From assembly GCA_963921935.1 (NCBI GenBank), contig OY998184.1, positions 33,365,256 to 33,429,255 on the forward strand: a stretch of 64,000 nt of DNA, read 5' to 3'. Positions within the stretch are counted from its first letter, which is position 1, and each line of letters opens with the position of its first letter. This document shows positions 42,971 to 53,124 of the stretch, one piece after another. The position numbers and the translations under genes are program-made. Origin of the DNA: Galeruca laticollis. Its lineage: Eukaryota; Arthropoda; Insecta; Coleoptera; Chrysomelidae. The notes below the pieces were generated by a model. It was not told where the DNA came from and did no database searches. It saw nothing but the letters and a program-made list of their open reading frames with translations.

Positions 42971-43190
42971 ATATTAGTAGAAACAGACACTAAACTGCCT
43001 GTAAAAGGAACCAAGTTAGTAGAACCAGAGTTTCATCGACCTGCACCGGTCGGCAGATTAATAGGAACAGGCAATACACTGCCTGTAGAGCAAAGCAAAT
43101 TAACGGACCCAGATGTCCACCGACCAACACCGGTCGACAAATTATTAGAAGCAGAGACCACAATGTCTGTAGACCGAAGCAAATTAGCAG
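42880..43190 (+). repeat. Coding tandem repeat of ~120 bp (3 units)
   Basis: Units start at about 42888, 43009 and 43100-43110: KLAESEFHQPESVHILVGTG / KLVEPEFHRPAPVGRLIGTG / KLTDPDVHRPTPVDKLLEAE, each followed by TTLPVE-like sequence. One stop (TAA 42965) lies between units 1 and 2. Confidence 0.6.
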
Positions 43191-43597
43191 CTCCTGATTA
43201 TCAAGAATCAAATAAACGTCACAAGTCCCCTATCGTGGACAATCCGCTGATATCAGGAGGTTACTATTTATCTCATCGCGCAATCGGTAACGAAACGAAT
43301 CCAACTAAGAAAGTAAGTATGGTATACGACGGTTCCTTAGAGACTTCCATAGGCGTACAGTCGAATGACGCCCTGTATATCGGTCATAATAGTCAACCTA
43401 GTTTATTAACTACTTCTAGTCGAGTTCGCGAAAATCCTATCGTGATTGCAGGAGATTTAAAGCGAATGTGTCAACCATTTTTAGTTAGAAACGAATACTG
43501 TAAGTTTCAATGTCTCATTTGGAGAGATCAAATGAAAAACTTACAAATTTGTGAATTAAATATCGTCATATTCGATATTACATTGCTTTGTATCTAG
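43163..43597 (+). pseudogene. BEL Pol: RT N-terminal part
   Basis: Open for 144 codons. KKVSMVYDGSLETSIGVQSN, ALYIGHNSQPSLL and VIAGDLKRMCQPFLV match BEL RT (VxDGSAKTS.GxSLND, GPxxQ and ADIEKMYRQ). The first catalytic Asp is present in GDLKRM. Frame changes at about 43590 to the next segment. Protease motifs are not seen upstream; the coding repeat adjoins RT directly. Confidence 0.7.
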
Positions 43598-45066
43598 GAG
43601 TTCAATGTTTACATCAATTAAGTAAAGATGAATGCAAAATATATACCGTGCGAAACGACACGAATATGTTTATACTGAAATCTATTCAGATTAAGGTTTC
43701 CAAACGGATAACACTATTCGGAGTTTTCAATTTATTCGAACCGTTAGTATTATTGGTTTCCGTGATTGTACTCGGGAAAATAATCCTACAATATTTGTGG
43801 ATTTATAAGCTCGATTGGAACGAATCGTTACTTATTATATTGTATATTGAATGGCAAACATATTGCCAGCCATCACCGTCAAATGATCTGTTATTATTTC
43901 GACGTACCGTAATTACCGCCGATGTTGAATGCCTTCAATTACATGGATTTTCCGATGCAACTGAAACGGCATTGGGCGCATGCGTTTACTTACGCACATT
44001 ATATCTCTTTAGAAAAATTAAAGTGAAATTATCATGTGTTAAATCTCGTGTAGTACCTATCAATAAGTTAACCATACCGAAATTAGAGCTCTTAGGGGCA
44101 CACCTCTTGTTTACATTAATGGAAATTGTAAATACAGGCCTCCGAAAAGAAATTCGAACTCTTTATTGGTCCGATTATGAAATTACATTACGTTGGCCTC
44201 AAGCTTTTCGTCGGCGATTGATAAATCCTTTTCGGGACAAAGAAGGGATAATGAGAGCAGGCTACCGTTTGATTGTGTCTAATTCAACATTTGACGCTGA
44301 ACACTCCGTTATTTTGTTTAAAATTAGACATGTGATCATTCTAGTTATGATGTATTTTCAGAAAAAATATTTGCAAGCTGTAATTCAGCAAAGTTTATGC
44401 TCGATAAGCCGTAGATATGTGATTATTGACGGACGTTGTCGAATGTATACACATATGAAACTATGTTGTACCTGCTTCAAAGTAAAGTTTCCGCAGCAGC
44501 CACCACGTGCTGGGAAATTGTGTGAAGCAACATTGAAAGGATTCGAGAGGCATTTGTACAAAGTCGCCGATCGCGACCGGTTATTTACGTATGGACGATT
44601 TAATGTGTTAATCATCGAAAACGAAAGTAATATTTCTTCTGACCCTACCGATCCTATCCCCCTTATTCCTGGCAATTTATTATTAGGTAATTTATTGACC
44701 AACTTGCAAAGTCGTGATTACCCCCCGACTACCAGTAAACATATTTCTCACGAGCAGCACATACTTAATGTTAAACCGCATTTCTGGACGCGGTGGAGCA
44801 AGGAATACCCGAACGAGTTGACGGTTCGCACCAAATGGGAAAAGGCCGGTCCTGAAATCCACGAAGGGGCTGTGGCCTTACTACGAGAAGACAACATTCC
44901 AACCTCACAATGGGCCCTGGGAAGAATTATGAAGTGCTATCCCGGTAGTGACGGTGTGGTACGTACTGTTTTAGTGAAAACCGCGAAATCTTCAATTGTC
45001 CGAAATGTGAAGAAGGTAGCGTTACTTCCGATTATACCGACTAATGCTGAAGATGAACATTCATAG
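43588..45066 (+). CDS. BEL Pol remnant, 492 codons open but without catalytic cores
   Basis: One uninterrupted frame made of non-adjacent Pol segments. It begins with LGVQCLHQLSKDE (RT palm end), then FNLFEPLVLLVSVIVLGKI (after the RT), LHGFSDATETALGACVYLRT and KSRVVPINKLTIPKLELLGA (RNase H-like). Next is YWSDYEITLRW, then integrase zinc-binding ALVQ-type sequence with CCTCFKVKFPQQPPRAGKL, and finally the C-terminal DUF5641-type part HFWTRWSKEYPNELTVRTKW, GRIMKCYPGSDGVVRTVLVK. The RT YxDD segment and the integrase DDE core are missing, and each join keeps the frame. The TTG/ATG choice of start is uncertain; it overlaps the previous segment by 10 bp in another frame. The product cannot catalyse transposition. 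Confidence 0.75.
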   Translation: MYLGVQCLHQLSKDECKIYTVRNDTNMFILKSIQIKVSKRITLFGVFNLFEPLVLLVSVIVLGKIILQYLWIYKLDWNESLLIILYIEWQTYCQPSPSNDLLLFRRTVITADVECLQLHGFSDATETALGACVYLRTLYLFRKIKVKLSCVKSRVVPINKLTIPKLELLGAHLLFTLMEIVNTGLRKEIRTLYWSDYEITLRWPQAFRRRLINPFRDKEGIMRAGYRLIVSNSTFDAEHSVILFKIRHVIILVMMYFQKKYLQAVIQQSLCSISRRYVIIDGRCRMYTHMKLCCTCFKVKFPQQPPRAGKLCEATLKGFERHLYKVADRDRLFTYGRFNVLIIENESNISSDPTDPIPLIPGNLLLGNLLTNLQSRDYPPTTSKHISHEQHILNVKPHFWTRWSKEYPNELTVRTKWEKAGPEIHEGAVALLREDNIPTSQWALGRIMKCYPGSDGVVRTVLVKTAKSSIVRNVKKVALLPIIPTNAEDEHS

Positions 45067-45089
45067 ACTTTATAATTGATCGTATTCTC

Positions 45090-45102
45090 TCAAGGGGGGG
45101 AG
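45090..45102 (+). promoter_or_regulatory. Polypurine tract of the BEL element
   Basis: CAAGGGGGGGAGTA directly before the 3' LTR, the usual primer for plus-strand DNA. Confidence 0.8.
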
Positions 45103-45104
45103 TA

Positions 45105-47189
45105 TGTTCAAGATTGTACAATCTTGAAATTTATTTGTTTACGATACCTTTAAAATGTGTGAGATATTTGTATGCGTCCTTTTCTTATTGTATATATTTA
45201 AGGCGTAAATTCATTTTAGTTCATAGCGTTGTAGAAATATGTTGCAGAATTGATAAGATCTTTATATTGTAAATTCAAAGGATAGTTTCATTTTATTTTC
45301 AAAATACTTTTAAAATATCACGTTTTGCAACAATAATTGTAAATTGTTTTGTATGAGCATATAAATAGCACCTTTTTTGAAAGTCGACGTCTTGACGCAT
45401 TGTCCTATAGTTAAGAAGTTAGGAAAAGGTCACGTTTCACCCTATTATATATTGTATTGTAAAAACCCTAAATTTAGTGTCACTTCCGCATGGATTTTAT
45501 GGCCGATGTTCGGAAGATATGAAAGACATTTTTGAATAAGCTTTCTGAGTAAGAAGGTTACAATTGCTATTGGAGTATTCAATAGAGATTTAACTATTTG
45601 TTGGCGGCACCCATAGTTGATTCTGGTCTAGTAACACGACAAGTCAAATGATACTGGCCAATAGGAAATATTTATTTTCGTTTGGTCAACCCAATCCAGG
45701 TGGAAACACGCCCTCGCAGATTTCTATTTAACACGTCTCACAACGTGAAGAAATCAGTTTCACACTCATCGAATCGAGCGCAACGCTCAACATCAAAGTT
45801 AGTTTTTGACACTCATCGAATCGAGCGCAACGCTCAACATCAGAGTTAGTTTTTCACACTCATCGAATCGAGCGCAACGCTCAACATTAAGGTTAGTTTC
45901 ACACTCATCGAATCGAGCGCAACGCTCAACATCAAAGTTAGTTTTTCACTTTCATCAAATCGAGCGCAACGCCCAACATCAAAGTTAGTTTTTCACACTC
46001 ATCGAATCGAGCGCAACGCTCAACATCAAGGTTAGTTTCACACTCATCGAATCGAGCGCAACGCTCAACATCAAAGTTAGTTTTTCACACTCATCGAATC
46101 GAGCGCAACGCTCAACATCAAAGTTAGTTTTTCACACTCATCGAATCGAGCGCAACGCTCAACATCAAAGTTAGTTTTTGACACTCATCGAATCGAGCGC
46201 AACGCTCAACATTAAGGTTAGTTTCACACTCATCGAATCGAGCGCAACGCTCAACATCAAAGTTAGTTTTTCACACTCATCGAATCGAGCGCAACGCTCA
46301 ACATCAAGGTTAGTTTCACACTCATCGAATCGAGCGCAACGCTCAACATCAAAGTTAGTTTCACACTCATCGAATCGAGCGCAACGCTCAACATCAAAGT
46401 TAGTTTTTCACACTCATCGAATCGAGCTCAACGCTCAACATCAAAGTTAGTTTTTCACACTCATCGAATCGAGCGCAACGCTCAACATCAAAGTTAGTTT
46501 TTGACACTCATCGAATCGAGCGCAACGCTCAACATTAAGGTTAGTTTCACACTCATCGAATCGAGCGCAACGCTCAACATCAAAGTTAGTTTTTCACACT
46601 CATCAAATCGAGCGCAACGCCCAACATCAAAGTTAGTTTTTCACACTCATCGAATCGAGCGCAACGCTCAACATCAAGGTTAGTTTCACACTCATCGAAT
46701 CGAGCGCAACGCTCAACATCAAAGTTAGTTTTTCACACTCATCGAATCGAGCGCAACGCTCAACATCAAAGTTAGTTTTTCACACTCATCGAATCGAGCT
46801 CAACGCTCAACATCAAAGTTCTCTCACTCATCAAAGTTAGTTTTTCACTCGTCAGTTCTACACTTATCGACGCGAGTTTTACACTCATCGAAGCGAGTTC
46901 AATACTCTCGATCGCAAAGTTTCACATTCATCGACGCGAGTTTTACACACTCATTCAATCGAGCTCAATGCTTAATAACAAAATTAGTTTAATATTAATC
47001 AAATCGAAACATAAAGTGTCTTCCGATCTGAAACCAACGAAGTTTAGTATTCACAACTTTGTACCATTTTATAAATTTGTATATAATAAATTATTAATTT
47101 CGACATTAATTTTGTCAAATTTAGATTATTTATTTAGTTGAATAAACACGCCAGTTAACGAAGTTCAACTAGAAATATAATCAAAAACA
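45105..47189 (+). repeat. BEL/Pao 3' LTR (2,085 bp)
   Basis: Same ends as the 5' LTR; longer only through expansion of the minisatellite at 45755-46830. The first ~640 bp and last ~360 bp align with the 5' LTR with scattered point changes. Confidence 0.9.
45755..46830. repeat. 46-bp minisatellite, about 23 units
   Basis: Unit: TCATCGAATCGAGCGCAACG followed by CTCAACATCAAAGTTAGTTTTTCACAC, 44-47 bp. Variants are CATTAAGG, CAAGG, TTTTTGAC, CCCAAC and AGCTCAACG. Each unit contains the hairpin GAGCG-CAA-CGCTC. The order of variants repeats, so the array grew by copying several units at a time. Frames reading through it (45806-46683) are artefacts of the repeat. Confidence 0.95.
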
Positions 47190-47692
47190 CAAAGCATATA
47201 GTTTATTAAGAAAAACTTTGGGTCTACCATATCCTTCTACTTTGAGGAAATGGTTGTCATCCCATAATTGTGAAATAGGGTTTCATGACGAGGTTTTCCA
47301 ATATTCAAAGAAGCAAATCACCCAGTGCAACTATTTGAATGAGGTTACTCTGATTTTTGATGCAATGCCTATTCGATCACAGATTGTGTATGATAAAAGA
47401 AATGATAAAAATTGTGGCTATGTTGATTTTGGAGGCGTTGCTGACGTCGATAGTCAAGAATTAGCTACAGAAGAATTAGTATTCCAGATTGTGTCTTATA
47501 CAACTAATTCTGAATGGCAAACTGCTTATTTTTGCATCAATAAAATTACATGTCTACAGAAGCTTGAAGACATTAATATCCATGTGCTTGTGATGGGTGC
47601 ATTACAAATATAAAAACATTCCATTTGTTAGGATGTCGTCTATATCCACTAGACGAAAGTCCACCTACATTTAAATTGTCCAGTATACATCA
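47190..47692 (+). pseudogene. P-type transposase, part 2: catalytic domain start
   Basis: Continues directly from SPK at 40463 after removal of the BEL element and one target copy: AYSLLRKTLGLPYPSTLRKW. Then FDAMPIRSQIVYD (first catalytic Asp region of THAP9/P transposases, DxMxI) and NCGYVDFGGVAD. A one-base shift near 47588 changes frame to CDGCITNIKTFHLLGC (about 47592-47640; the second conserved Asp region, DGxxxNI), then PLDESPPTFKLSS. LINE sequence begins at about 47700. This is the RNase H-like core; the GTP-binding insertion region of P transposases follows in part 3. Confidence 0.75.
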
Positions 47693-47739
47693 AAAAAATA
47701 ATTCACATAGCAGTGGCAGCAGAATACGTGTCACGGGTC

Positions 47740-48620
47740 CTGTTCCAATCATGGTTCACATCAAAATTGGGGGTATCGACGGAGACATCGTCATTGCCTC
47801 TGCCTACTTCACTGGAGACGGGCCGATGACACCGCCAAAAGGAGTACAAGAGCTAGTGAGACACCGGAATAGCAGACGGCTGCCAATCATAATTGGTTGT
47901 GATGCCAACGCACACAATAACATGTGGGGAAGCACTAACAACAACGCCAATGGTGAGTGTTTACTAGAATATCTCTTAGCAAATAACCTTGAGACCTTAA
48001 ACGTGGGGACAACCCCAACTTTTGTCACGAGAACAAGAGAAGAGGTCCTGGACGTAACAATTGTTAATGTTGCTGCTAGGAAAAATGTGTTTATTAGAAA
48101 ATTAAGACATTTTCATATTTTACCTTCATTCGTTTTGACAAAGCTACTGTGTTAGTGAAACGTTTAAATTGAACATTAGTTCAAATAAATGGAGATTTAA
48201 ACAAACTATATTGTTTTATTTCATCGTTCAGTATGGATCTTCATCAAGTAGAAGCCTCATCTATTCAATTTTATTGGAATATCTCTTAGCAAATAACCTT
48301 GAGACCTTAAACGTGAGGACAACCCCCACTTTTGTCACAAGAGCAAGAGAAGAGGTCCTGGACGTAACAATTGGTAATGTTGCTGCTAGGAAAAATGTGA
48401 AAGATTGGAGGGTGATGAGCGAGCCATCACTTTGCGACCATAGGATCATCCAATTTAGGACCAATAAAAAGGACAATTTGGAATACGTCGAAGTAAATGG
48501 GGTAAATCACCTACACTACTACCTGGAGCAAAGAGTCGAACAGATCAGTGAGGCAATAATGGAAGCTTTCCATTCCATTTGCCCACTGTCAACAGCTTGT
48601 TCAGAAAAGGATGCTCCTTA
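47740..48620 (+). pseudogene. LINE endonuclease domain with internal 129-bp duplication
   Basis: IDGDIVIASAYFTGDGPM, LPIIIGCDANAHNNMWGS (catalytic Asp and Asn in GCDANAH), GECLLEYLLANNLETLN, PTFVTRTREEVLDVTI, and after the insertion MSEPSLCDHRIIQF (the SDH motif, here CDH). The segment LLEYLLANN...RKNV occurs twice (47961-48089 and 48271-48399). Without the insert and one copy the frame would read on, so the insertion is the main lesion here. A TAG at 48619 ends the frame. Confidence 0.75.
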
Positions 48621-48621
48621 G

Positions 48622-50382
48622 TGAAATGAGAACCTGCCAAACCTCAGAAAAGAGGTCCGTCGGCTCTTTAATAGAGCCAAACGTGATGGCAGTTGGCAGG
48701 GTACACTGAGACGCTTACTCAGTACAATAAAGAGATTAGGAAGGCCAAAAGGCTCAATTTTCAAGTCTTTTGTGGAAACATAACTTCCACTCACACAGCG
48801 GTCAGACTACAAATGGTCATGGCAAATGGGGAAACTAACCCCACAATATCGCTGAAAAAGCCAGACGGATCATACACGGATGGTGAAGAGGAACGATCGA
48901 TTCTTCTTCTTAGAACCCACTTTTCAGGTAGTGAACCAGCAACAAGCACTGAAATAGCAATGAATTACACCAAAAAATCCCGCAAGGAAAATTGGGACAT
49001 TGCTAAGAAAATATTTACCAGACAACGGTTGGAATGGACGATAAGTACCTTTCAACCATATAAATCACCAAGGGTGGATGGAATATTTCCAGCATTCCTG
49101 CAGCAATAGAGGAGATTTTTCCTCGCCTGCTGAAGATTACAGGAAGCAGTGGATCTAATACCTAGAAAATGGAGAAGAGTGAAAGTAACCTTCATACCAA
49201 AAAAGGGAAACAGGATGGGACTGATCCCCGATATTTTAGACCCATCTGTCTAACATCGTTTCTACTCAAAACGATGAAGAAAGTAGTGGATAAATACATA
49301 AGAACAGAACCTGGAGAATACACTACTTCATAAATGTCAGAATGCTTACAGAGCGGGTCCATCAACTGAGACGGATATGTATCAGCTGACCGAAGTCATC
49401 CAGAGAACTCTGAACAACAAAGAAATCGCAATGTGCGCATTGCTGGATATATCTGGAGCCGTTTACAACACAATTCATGTGTCTGTCAAAGAGGCAATGA
49501 AAAGGCGAGGAGTGAATGAAACCATTGTAAAATGGATGCATGAGTTGTTGACGATGAGGATAGCTGAGACACAGGTGGGGAATCAAACCACAGTTAAAGC
49601 TACTCGGGAGACACCTCAAGGGGGAGTGATATCTCCCCTTCTAGGGAGCCTCGTAGTAGATGAGTTTCTCTACAGGCTAACATAGCATGGCTAATAGTCA
49701 GAGGCAAGTTCGAGCACACCTTGTGTAATTTATTACTAAAGGGCCTCAGATTTATTGAGCAATGGTGCTTGTCAGTGGGGCTAAACATTAACCCAAACAA
49801 GACGATAGTAATTCCATTTACCCGGAAAAAAATACTTCAAGCCATGAAACCCCTATCTTTAAACGGGGAAATCATAGAATGAAAATCAGAAGTCAAATAT
49901 CTAGGGATAACCCTAGACAGTAAGCTTCTGTGGATTAAGCATGTTGAAATAACTGCTAGAAAGCAATAAGAGATGGCGTGCAGAAATATAGCTGGTAAGA
50001 GTTGGGGCTGTAATCCAAAAATACTGCGATGGATGTACGTCATGATTATGAGACCATTAATTACGTATGAGGAAATAGTTTGGCATACAAAAGCAAGTCA
50101 GTACAGCATGAGGAAGACCCTCGACAAAGTTCAAAGACTTGCCTGTGTTTGCATCACTGGAGTTATGAGAACGTGTCCAACTAGGGTACTTGAGATAATT
50201 ACAGATCTCACACCTCTACATCTGGTGATAGAAAGATCTACCCAAGCAGCAATTCTTAGAATCCCTAAGGAAGGTTCAGGTAATGAGATTACAGCCTGGT
50301 CCTCTCGAAGATAATACATCTTATCAGCGAATCTTCCCATTGACGAAATGATCAAGAAAGTATCGAAAAGAAATTCACTACG
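48622..50382 (+). pseudogene. LINE reverse transcriptase, degraded
   Basis: Pieces: RKAKRLNFQVFCGNI (48750), FQPYKSPRVDGIFPAFLQQ (49050-49108), frameshifted FRPICLTSFLLK (about 49235), then 49377-49685 with CALLDISGAVYNTIH (first catalytic Asp), TRETPQGGVISPLLGSLV. Where YADD is expected (about 49684-49700) the codons read I-A-W-L, so the active site is destroyed. WCLSVGLNINPNKT and KYLGITLDSKLLW follow, then 49973-50314 with thumb-domain sequence DKVQRLACVCITGVMRT. At least five stops or shifts. Confidence 0.75.
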
Positions 50383-51160
50383 ATGCTAAATAAGAGGAGC
50401 GACTGGAAAAGGGAATACACCGCCCAACTTCTCAAAGTAAACACCATTAGGTGGTATACAGATGGTTCAAAAACCATCACTGGAGCAGGCGCAGGAGTAT
50501 TTGGGCCTGGCACCAGATACTCATTATCGTTAGGTTTCTTTCCGAGCGTATTCCAGGCAGAAATACTTGCGATCAAAAGATGCGTGGAAATGAACCTAGG
50601 AAAAAACTATCAGAAATGTGACCTATCGATCCATTCTGATAGTCAAGCGGCTATCAAAGCATTGAGCTCCCATGGCATTGACTCAAAGATGGCATGGAAG
50701 TACCGAAGAAAACTTGATGAATTAGGCAAGAATAACAGGGTCTCTTTAGTGTGGATTCCTGGCCATTCGGTAATCACGGGAGATGAAGAGGGCAATACAC
50801 TTACCAGGAAAGGAGCACAAACGCCCTTTATTGGCCCGGAGCAGAGTTCCGGAAGAAAGAGGAAACCGAAAGAGAACCGCTCAGGCGGTGCCTTCCCGAG
50901 CTGCAGCATTCCAAAAAGTTCCTTCCTGGATGCTTCTAGATTCAAAAAGTACATATCTTCGCGGGCCTTATGAAGCACCTAATTAGAATACGTCTAGCAG
51001 AAATTGACGAGTGTAGATTCTGTGGGGAGAAGGATGAAACTCCGGATCACCTAGTTCTAGAATGCCTCGCCATCGCAAGCCAGCGCCAGAAATGCTTCGG
51101 ACAAGAAACTTGTAAGAGTGAGGATCTAACCTCGTTGAAGCCGTCCCAAATACTATAGTT
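50383..51160 (+). pseudogene. LINE RNase H and terminal Cys/His segment
   Basis: 50383-50973: IRWYTDGSKTITGAGAGVF (catalytic Asp), FQAEILAIKRC (Glu), LSIHSDSQAAIKAL (Asp) and VSLVWIPGHSVITGDEEGNTL; the last catalytic Asp (usually GNExAD) is changed. 50970-51158: FCGEKDETPDHLVLEC, a C-X2-C...H-X4-C segment that ends ORF2 in I/R1-group LINEs. The two frames overlap with a shift near 50830-50980. RNase H is typical of the I/LOA side and is absent from most R1 elements. Confidence 0.75.
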
Positions 51161-51271
51161 CATTAGAACCCTGTAACTGGAAGGCGAGCTGTAGTAGTAG
51201 CGAGAACAGCTCTGATAGGGGGCAAATTAAACCTTAGATTTCAGTGCACTGTAACCCCGTTAAAATCTAAT

Positions 51272-52655
51272 CTATCAGTGACAAATTAGATCATCGTGTT
51301 ATTTTTGTCTCAGATCCCTGTCATTTAATTAAATTGATAATAAATGCACTTGCCGAATTAACGGACTTCAATTCCTCACAGAGAAAGGTTGCTTTTAAAT
51401 GTATAAAAAAATTACATGAACTAAAAGAGTCAGAGGATCTAAAGTTGCCCAATGCACTATCAGGAGCTCATATCAATTTTAAAGCCAAAAAAAATGAATG
51501 TTCACCTCGCCGTGATTAGTAGCAGTGTTGCTAATGCGATCGACTTCTTAAGAGCCTTAGGGCATAAAGACTTCGAAGGTAGTGAAGCAACGGTTGAGTT
51601 TTTAATCGACTCTTCGATATCATGAATTCTAAAAGTCCATTCGGAAAAGGTTATAATTCGCCATTAACTTTAAAGAACTACAACTACTGGAAGCAAATCT
51701 TTGTAGAAACAGCTATATTAAATCATTGAAAGTCGGGAGTTGTTCTGTTTTAAAACATCCATGAAAAACATTTTCTCTTGGGTTTTTTGTTATTATTGTT
51801 AGCTTCGAAAAATTAGCTTTTGCAGTTGTTTTGTAAAGAAGACGATCCGCTAAAATATTTTTTGACCTATAAATGCTCTCAGGATCATTTGGAGCTATAA
51901 TTTTTAGGCATTAGGTCACGAGGTGATTAGAATAATCGTCCAAACGTATTGCAATTCAAATGGGCGCTGCGAAAATTATTGTTAAAAATTAGTATGGAGC
52001 CCAGTGTAAATGAAAAAATTGTCTCTACAATAATGATTTTGATTTAATACCAGTGTTTGATTTTGAGGAGTCTAAACGAAATATAAATGAGAACCAAAAT
52101 GATGCAGTTGAATTAGACAAAGAGCTGGATCAATTAGCCTTACTAATAGATTTTACTTCACTCTTTTCCATTCAAAAAGATATTTTGTACTACATAGGAG
52201 GTGTAATCGTCTGTAAAATTATTAATCAAAACTCATGTCTTCATTGTCATAACATCATGGTGCAATACGAAAATAATCACAATTATGTTGTAAATGTTGA
52301 TCATTGTCAAAGTTTTGTTAAATTAGTATCAAATGGGAAATTATACTACCCAAATGCAATTTTTGGCATTGTTCAATATGACGAAAAAGCTTTTAGAGCC
52401 GCAATAAACTTAGGTGTCAGAGGCAAACACAATTTTAAAAAAAGAATAATTATGCTTGTCATTCAAAATTTTATTCCTATAATCAAGAAGATGTTTCAAC
52501 CTGCGCACCCTGTTAGAGACATTTTACAAAATTTGCATGGATTGCAAATTATTAAATTCCTAGCTGGATCGTATGCAGAAATTCGCATACAAACGTATGC
52601 TAAAAAAGAAGCTTACAATTGCTTGGAAAAAAAGCGACACTACGGCATAAGTTGA
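51272..52655 (+). pseudogene. P-type transposase, part 3: C-terminal domains
   Basis: Resumes with SDKLDHRVIFVSDPCHLIKL (DPCHLIKL, a THAP9/P signature), then LPNALSGAHINFKAK. A shift in an A8 run at 51488-51495 leads to MNVHLAVISSSVANAIDFLR and GSEATVEFL. Another near 51610 leads to MNSKSPFGKGYNSPL and YWKQIFVETA. 52053-52655 is open for 200 codons with DILYYIGGVIVCKI, SCLHCHN (a C-X2-C pair usual at the C-terminus), FQPAHPVRDILQNLHG and LAGSYAEIRIQTYAKKE. The middle stretch 51740-52050 is degraded. The final TGA at 52653 lies about 440 bp before the right terminal repeat. Confidence 0.75.
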
Positions 52656-53093
52656 ATAAAACGGTACTTTTTTATCGTGTATAGGTAGTTATTTGGTTTA
52701 AAAAATGATAATCATGTTCATATTATCTGAATATTCATATTATTAGGTAGTTACTATATTTTATTCATATAATTAATTTAATATTATTAAATTTTGTTTG
52801 TTGAACTAAACGAAATTGGTAAGAAAAACGCATTATTTTTATTCAGAAATAAATAATTTTTATCCTCGAAATTCGAACATGTATCATTATTTTCTTATTA
52901 TTGTCCTTTTCTGAAGAAAATTGTTTTCAAATCACACCGACCGCACACCTGGCACATTGATTTGATATTTAACCGTGGATACGTCAGGAAAAGCTGAGTA
53001 AGTCGGTAAAGCAATGCAAGTGCGAGAGAGAACACTTTCCCCTTAGAACAGTCGCACGTGTCTCACACTAAGGCCACCGCTTTCTACCCATCC
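52656..53093. other. P element 3' non-coding region
   Basis: A+T-rich, then GC-richer after 52935. No gene or clear internal inverted repeat recognised. Confidence 0.5.
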
Positions 53094-53124
53094 TGCTCGT
53101 TCCAGTTATAAATAGAGTTACGTG
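53094..53124 (-). repeat. Right 31-bp terminal inverted repeat of the P element
   Basis: On the minus strand it reads CACGTAACTC...GAGCA; 29 of 31 positions match 39417-39447. ATTTGTTC (53125-53132) is the flanking duplication. Confidence 0.88.

Larger units (their letters stand above)
40465..47189 (+). mobile_element. BEL/Pao LTR retrotransposon in the P transposase gene
   Basis: 5' LTR 40465-41670, 3' LTR 45105-47189, TG...CA, with a perfect 5-bp target duplication CAAAG at 40460-40464 and 47190-47194. A primer site (TTGGTCCTTCG...) follows the first LTR and a polypurine tract (CAAGGGGGGGAG) precedes the second. Gag and Pol are on the plus strand. The LTRs differ by ~880 bp because a 46-bp minisatellite has about 4 units in the first and 23 in the second; elsewhere they are close (mostly point changes). 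Pol has lost its catalytic cores, so it is non-autonomous. Confidence 0.9.
47700..51270 (+). mobile_element. I/R1/LOA-like LINE with RNase H, 5'-truncated, inserted in the P transposase gene
   Basis: Sense-orientation non-LTR element: endonuclease (47740-48620), RT (48690-50370), RNase H (50383-50830) and a C-terminal CCHC-type segment (50970-51160). ORF1 is absent, so it is 5'-truncated. The 3' end is near 51270 (GTGCACTGTAACCCCGTTAAAA). The P transposase resumes right after. A 181-bp insertion with a 129-bp duplication splits the endonuclease (48090-48270). Target duplications are not clear. Confidence 0.75.
39417..53124 (+). mobile_element. P-superfamily DNA transposon with two nested insertions
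   Basis: The ends are 31-bp inverted repeats starting with CA, 39417-39447 and 53094-53124, matching at 29 of 31 positions. Both the length and the CA tip are as in Drosophila P elements. 8-bp duplications flank it. Inside lies a THAP-domain transposase gene in three genomic pieces (39575-40459, 47190-47692, about 51272-52655), separated by a BEL/Pao element and a LINE. Removing these gives an element of roughly 3.4 kb, near the 2.9 kb of the Drosophila P element. The gene is broken by frameshifts, so the copy is inactive. The termini argue against a domesticated THAP9-type host gene. Confidence 0.85.

Noticed and set aside
45755..46830. Regular repeat array that could suggest a CRISPR array
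   Set aside because: Units are contiguous ~46-bp copies with no unique spacers, and the array is part of an LTR in insect-like DNA. The reading frames through it (45806-45988, 46178-46450, 46501-46683) only translate the repeat.
50643..50978. 111-codon minus-strand frame
   Set aside because: Shadow of the LINE RNase H on the plus strand.
39575..52655. Host THAP9-like gene
   Set aside because: The gene is enclosed by 31-bp inverted repeats and an 8-bp target duplication and is broken by frameshifts, so it is a transposon gene and not a host gene.
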